A stretch of 64,000 nucleotides of DNA, from assembly GCA_017134815.1 (NCBI GenBank), contig CP071032.1:1116001-1180000 (forward strand), written 5' to 3'. The stretch comes from Lentisphaerota bacterium (GTDB lineage Bacteria; Verrucomicrobiota; Lentisphaeria; Victivallales; Victivallaceae). Below, in pieces: positions 61,722 through 64,000 of this stretch. Within the stretch, counting starts at the first letter, position 1, and each line of letters begins with the position of its first letter. The translations under genes and the position numbers were made by a program. The notes beneath the pieces are model-generated. The model ran no database searches, was not told the DNA's origin, and saw only the letters and a list, made by a program, of their open reading frames with translations.

Positions 61722-63191
61722 TTACCTTCGCCTGTTCTTCTTTTTCTGTTTCTTTTTCTGCTTGGCCAGGCGCTTCTTTTTATCTTTTTCCTGCTTTGAT
61801 AAACCAGCAGGAGCAAGGCCGAGACCAGACATGCCGCCGCCGGGCACTGTCGCCATATCACCCATGCCGCCCATTCCGCCGCCGCCACCGCCGAACATAC
61901 GGCTGAGCAGGCCGGTTTTTTTCATCATCTTGCGCATCTGGTTGAACTGTTTTACCAGCCCGGAAACCTGTTCCAGGGTATTACCGCTCCCTTTCGCGAT
62001 GCGTTTGCGCCGTGAAAAATCTATTGAATCCGGGTTCTCCCGTTCATGCGGAGTCATGGACAAAATAATGGCCTCAATACGATTAAAATGTTTGGGATCC
62101 ATATTGCCGACGGCTTTACTCATATCCCGGCCGCCAGGCAGCATTTTCAAAATGCTTTCAGCTCCGCCGAGCTTGGTTATCTGCTTGATTTGTGCCCGAA
62201 AATCATTAAAATCAAATTGATTTTTCTTGAGTTTTTTCTTGAGTTTCTCAGCTTCCTGCGCATCAATCTCCTCAGCAGCTTTCTCAACCAGTGATACAAC
62301 ATCGCCCATACCGAGAATTCTTGACGCCATCCGGTCTGGATAAAAAACTTCAAGATCGTGAACTTTTTCACCGGTACCAATAAATTTAACCGGACACCCC
62401 GTCACCTTGCGAATTGACAGCGCAGCCCCGCCGCGGGCGTCACCATCAAGCTTGGTCAGAACCAGTCCCGTCAAGCCCAGAGCCTTATGGAAGTGATCCG
62501 CAACAGAAACCGCCTCCTGACCTAAGGCAGCATCCGCCACCAGCAAAATCTCCTCTGCCCGTGACGCCTGACTTACCCTGACCAGCTCCTGTACCATATC
62601 CTGATCTATCTGCAAGCGGCCGGCGGTATCCACAATGACCACCTCAATATGCTCAAACTTGGCTTCTTCCACCGCGTTGGCAGCAATTTGAGCCACATTT
62701 GGATTACCGCGCTCTGAATATACCGGTATGTCAATTTCGCGGCCCAAAACCTCCAGCTGATCGATCGCAGCAGGCCGATATACGTCACCCGCTACCAGCA
62801 TTACTTTCTTTTTCTGTTTTTTCAGGTTCAGCGCCAGTTTGGCAGCAGAAGTGGTTTTACCGGAACCATGCAGCCCCACCATCATAATAACTGCCGGTGT
62901 TGATGACAGATTGAGCGGAACCTCTCCTTCTCCCATCAGTTTAACCAGCCGGTCATTGACTATTTTTACGACTTGCTGTCCGGGAGTAATGCTTTTAATG
63001 ACCTCCTGCCCGACACAATCCGCTTTGACCGTATCAATAAAGTCTTTTGCTACTTCAAGATTTACATCCGCTTCAAGCAGAGCCAGTCTTATCTCACGCA
63101 TCGCCTCGCTGATATTGGCTTCCGATAAACGAGCCTGCCCGCGCAGCTTGCGAAACGTTTCCTGTAATTTATCGCTAAGTGAATCAAACAT
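61722..63191 (-). CDS. ffh: Signal recognition particle protein Ffh
   Basis: GTPase that binds signal peptides and the SRP RNA (at 25.2 kb) and targets membrane proteins to FtsY. 489 residues. N domain with ALLEADVNLEV; G domain with GLHGSGKTTSAAKLA (near 107), DTAGRLQIDQDM, TKLDGDARGGAALS and GTGEKVHDLE. The methionine-rich M domain holds the RNA-binding SMTPHERENPDSID...RRKRIAKGSG. A Gly/Met-rich tail (FGGGGGGMGGMGDMATVPGGG) and a basic end follow. Confidence 0.96.
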   Translation of the reverse strand: MFDSLSDKLQETFRKLRGQARLSEANISEAMREIRLALLEADVNLEVAKDFIDTVKADCVGQEVIKSITPGQQVVKIVNDRLVKLMGEGEVPLNLSSTPAVIMMVGLHGSGKTTSAAKLALNLKKQKKKVMLVAGDVYRPAAIDQLEVLGREIDIPVYSERGNPNVAQIAANAVEEAKFEHIEVVIVDTAGRLQIDQDMVQELVRVSQASRAEEILLVADAALGQEAVSVADHFHKALGLTGLVLTKLDGDARGGAALSIRKVTGCPVKFIGTGEKVHDLEVFYPDRMASRILGMGDVVSLVEKAAEEIDAQEAEKLKKKLKKNQFDFNDFRAQIKQITKLGGAESILKMLPGGRDMSKAVGNMDPKHFNRIEAIILSMTPHERENPDSIDFSRRKRIAKGSGNTLEQVSGLVKQFNQMRKMMKKTGLLSRMFGGGGGGMGGMGDMATVPGGGMSGLGLAPAGLSKQEKDKKKRLAKQKKKQKKKNRRR

Positions 63192-63541
63192 AACAGTGTA
63201 ATTTCCAGTCCTTTCCGCATCCGTTGTTTTTCAGAACCGGGATATCTGGCAAATACACCGGACTGTTACTCCGAATTATCCAGAATGTGCTGTTTCAGGC
63301 TCTGAAAAAGTAATCAATATTAAAGCGTGTAATATAGTCGCTTATATTTCAAAATCAACAAAGTTAAAGCTATAATTAAGCACACAGATTTACATTCTCA
63401 CCCTAAATTTACTGCATAAGCGACAATAACATCTATAAATTCAACTCCAGCGAGTTGTTTTTAATGCAATTACTGATAGATTTAGTATTTTGAAATCATT
63501 TGCAATATCATAACTTATACACAACATAAAGGGGTACAGCT
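63192..63541. other. 350-bp divergent intergenic region
   Basis: Contains the ffh promoter (listed). A candidate ilvD promoter is only vague: TTGCAA (63500-63505) and TATACA (63516-63521) are too close together, and TTGAAA (63490-63495) is 20 nt away. No T-box or leader peptide recognised. Confidence 0.5.
63331..63358 (-). promoter_or_regulatory. Promoter for ffh
   Basis: Minus strand: TTGATT (63358-63353), 16-nt spacer, TATATT (63336-63331). Leader about 135 nt. Confidence 0.6.
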
Positions 63542-64000
63542 ATGCGCAGTGACATAATGAAAAAAGGCAATGAACGCGCACCGCACCGGTCCCTGATGAT
63601 GGCGACCGGAATCAAACCTGAAGATTTCAGCAAACCTTTTATAGGAGTCTGTAATTCATATACCAATATTGTCCCGGGACACGTTCACCTTAAGGAAGTC
63701 GGAGAGTTGATCTGCGAGGAAATCCGCAAAGCCGGCGGGGTCCCTTATGAATTCAATACAATTGCCATCTGCGACGGCATCGCCATGGGACACAACGGCA
63801 TGAAATATTCCCTGCCAAGTCGTGAACTGATTGCCGACTGTGTTGAGTCAATGGGCAAGGCTCATCCGTTTGATGCCATGATTTGCATCCCAAACTGTGA
63901 TAAAATCGTGCCGGGCATGCTCATGGGGGCTATGCGCCTGGACATACCAACCATCTTTGCTTCAGGCGGCCCTATGGCAGCCGGCAAGTCCAAAGAAGGC
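63542..64000 (+). CDS. ilvD: Dihydroxy-acid dehydratase (partial, N-terminal)
   Basis: The first 153 codons are visible and the gene runs off the window. The N-terminus [23 protein letters not shown] and the segments [52 protein letters not shown] and [18 protein letters not shown] match IlvD. The iron-sulfur enzyme dehydrates dihydroxy acids in valine, isoleucine and leucine synthesis. Cys in the CNSY loop and CDGIAMGH are cluster/active-site region residues. AAGGGG ribosome-binding site. Confidence 0.95.
   Translation, partial: MRSDIMKKGNERAPHRSLMMATGIKPEDFSKPFIGVCNSYTNIVPGHVHLKEVGELICEEIRKAGGVPYEFNTIAICDGIAMGHNGMKYSLPSRELIADCVESMGKAHPFDAMICIPNCDKIVPGMLMGAMRLDIPTIFASGGPMAAGKSKEG

Noticed and set aside
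1-64000. CRISPR array, insertion sequences, prophage or tRNA genes
   Set aside because: No regularly spaced direct repeats, transposase, integrase or phage genes, and no cloverleaf with a GGTTCRA arm found by eye in the intergenic gaps.

Overview
This is a 64 kb chromosomal stretch with moderate GC (high 40s by eye). It comes from a Gram-negative, probably anaerobic bacterium. The Gram-negative envelope is inferred from apolipoprotein N-acyltransferase, a WaaP-like lipopolysaccharide kinase next to a GT4 glycosyltransferase, RseP and RlpA. Anaerobic energy metabolism is inferred from a multisubunit [FeFe]-hydrogenase operon and an iron-sulfur old-yellow-enzyme relative. The gene repertoire and style suggest the PVC superphylum, perhaps Lentisphaerota. 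That is inference only, because no rRNA gene is present. I saw no insertion sequence, prophage, CRISPR array or tRNA gene. Most of the window is ordinary core genome.

Layout. 1-7.8 kb: end of a MetF-type gene, an aspartate-family aminotransferase, lnt (minus), then nadB, a pcnB gene split by a frameshift, and a TruC-like pseudouridine synthase. 8-15.9 kb: a PlsC-like acyltransferase, a CPA2 cation/proton antiporter, a membrane-anchored MsrB-MsrA fusion, a sugar porter with a possible leader peptide, a secreted YD-repeat protein and a UDP-sugar epimerase. 16-27 kb (almost all minus): ispG-rseP-dxr (isoprenoid synthesis and envelope protease), dtd, folE, then recR-ybaB-dnaX-rph, an SRP RNA gene, accD and comF. 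27-38 kb: recO, a secreted protein, a HAD phosphatase, a lipopolysaccharide kinase/glycosyltransferase pair, an rRNA/tRNA methyltransferase, priA, a GT39-type membrane glycosyltransferase and an amino-acid permease. 38-47 kb: rlpA, a nucleotidase, a secreted GDSL esterase, a membrane protein, an ABC-F ATPase, a CPBP protease, a secreted GH32 fructanase and an orphan HigA-like N-terminal domain. 47-52 kb: ptsH-ptsI, metY under a palindromic operator, and a Na/Ca exchanger. 52-58 kb: the hydrogenase operon. 58-64 kb: an unknown gene, the iron-sulfur OYE protein, two hypotheticals, ffh and the start of ilvD.

The most unusual system is the hydrogenase operon (52.4-58.0 kb). A NuoE-like subunit is followed by a 1068-residue fusion of a HydB/NuoF-like NADH-binding subunit to a complete GltD/NfnB-like flavoprotein, and then by a HydA catalytic subunit. 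The fusion puts an NADH site, ferredoxin-type wiring and a probable NADPH/FAD site in one complex, so it may exchange electrons among H2, ferredoxin, NAD(H) and NADP(H). Its cluster-binding cysteines depart from the usual pattern in two subunits, and the operon has a structured leader of about 150 nt. Other points worth checking are the SRP RNA gene (its protein partner ffh is also here), a dnaX A7 slip site that would give a 438-residue gamma-like product, RseP with three PDZ domains, the pcnB frameshift, a hairpin covering the folE ribosome-binding site, and perfect palindromes upstream of metY and aspC.
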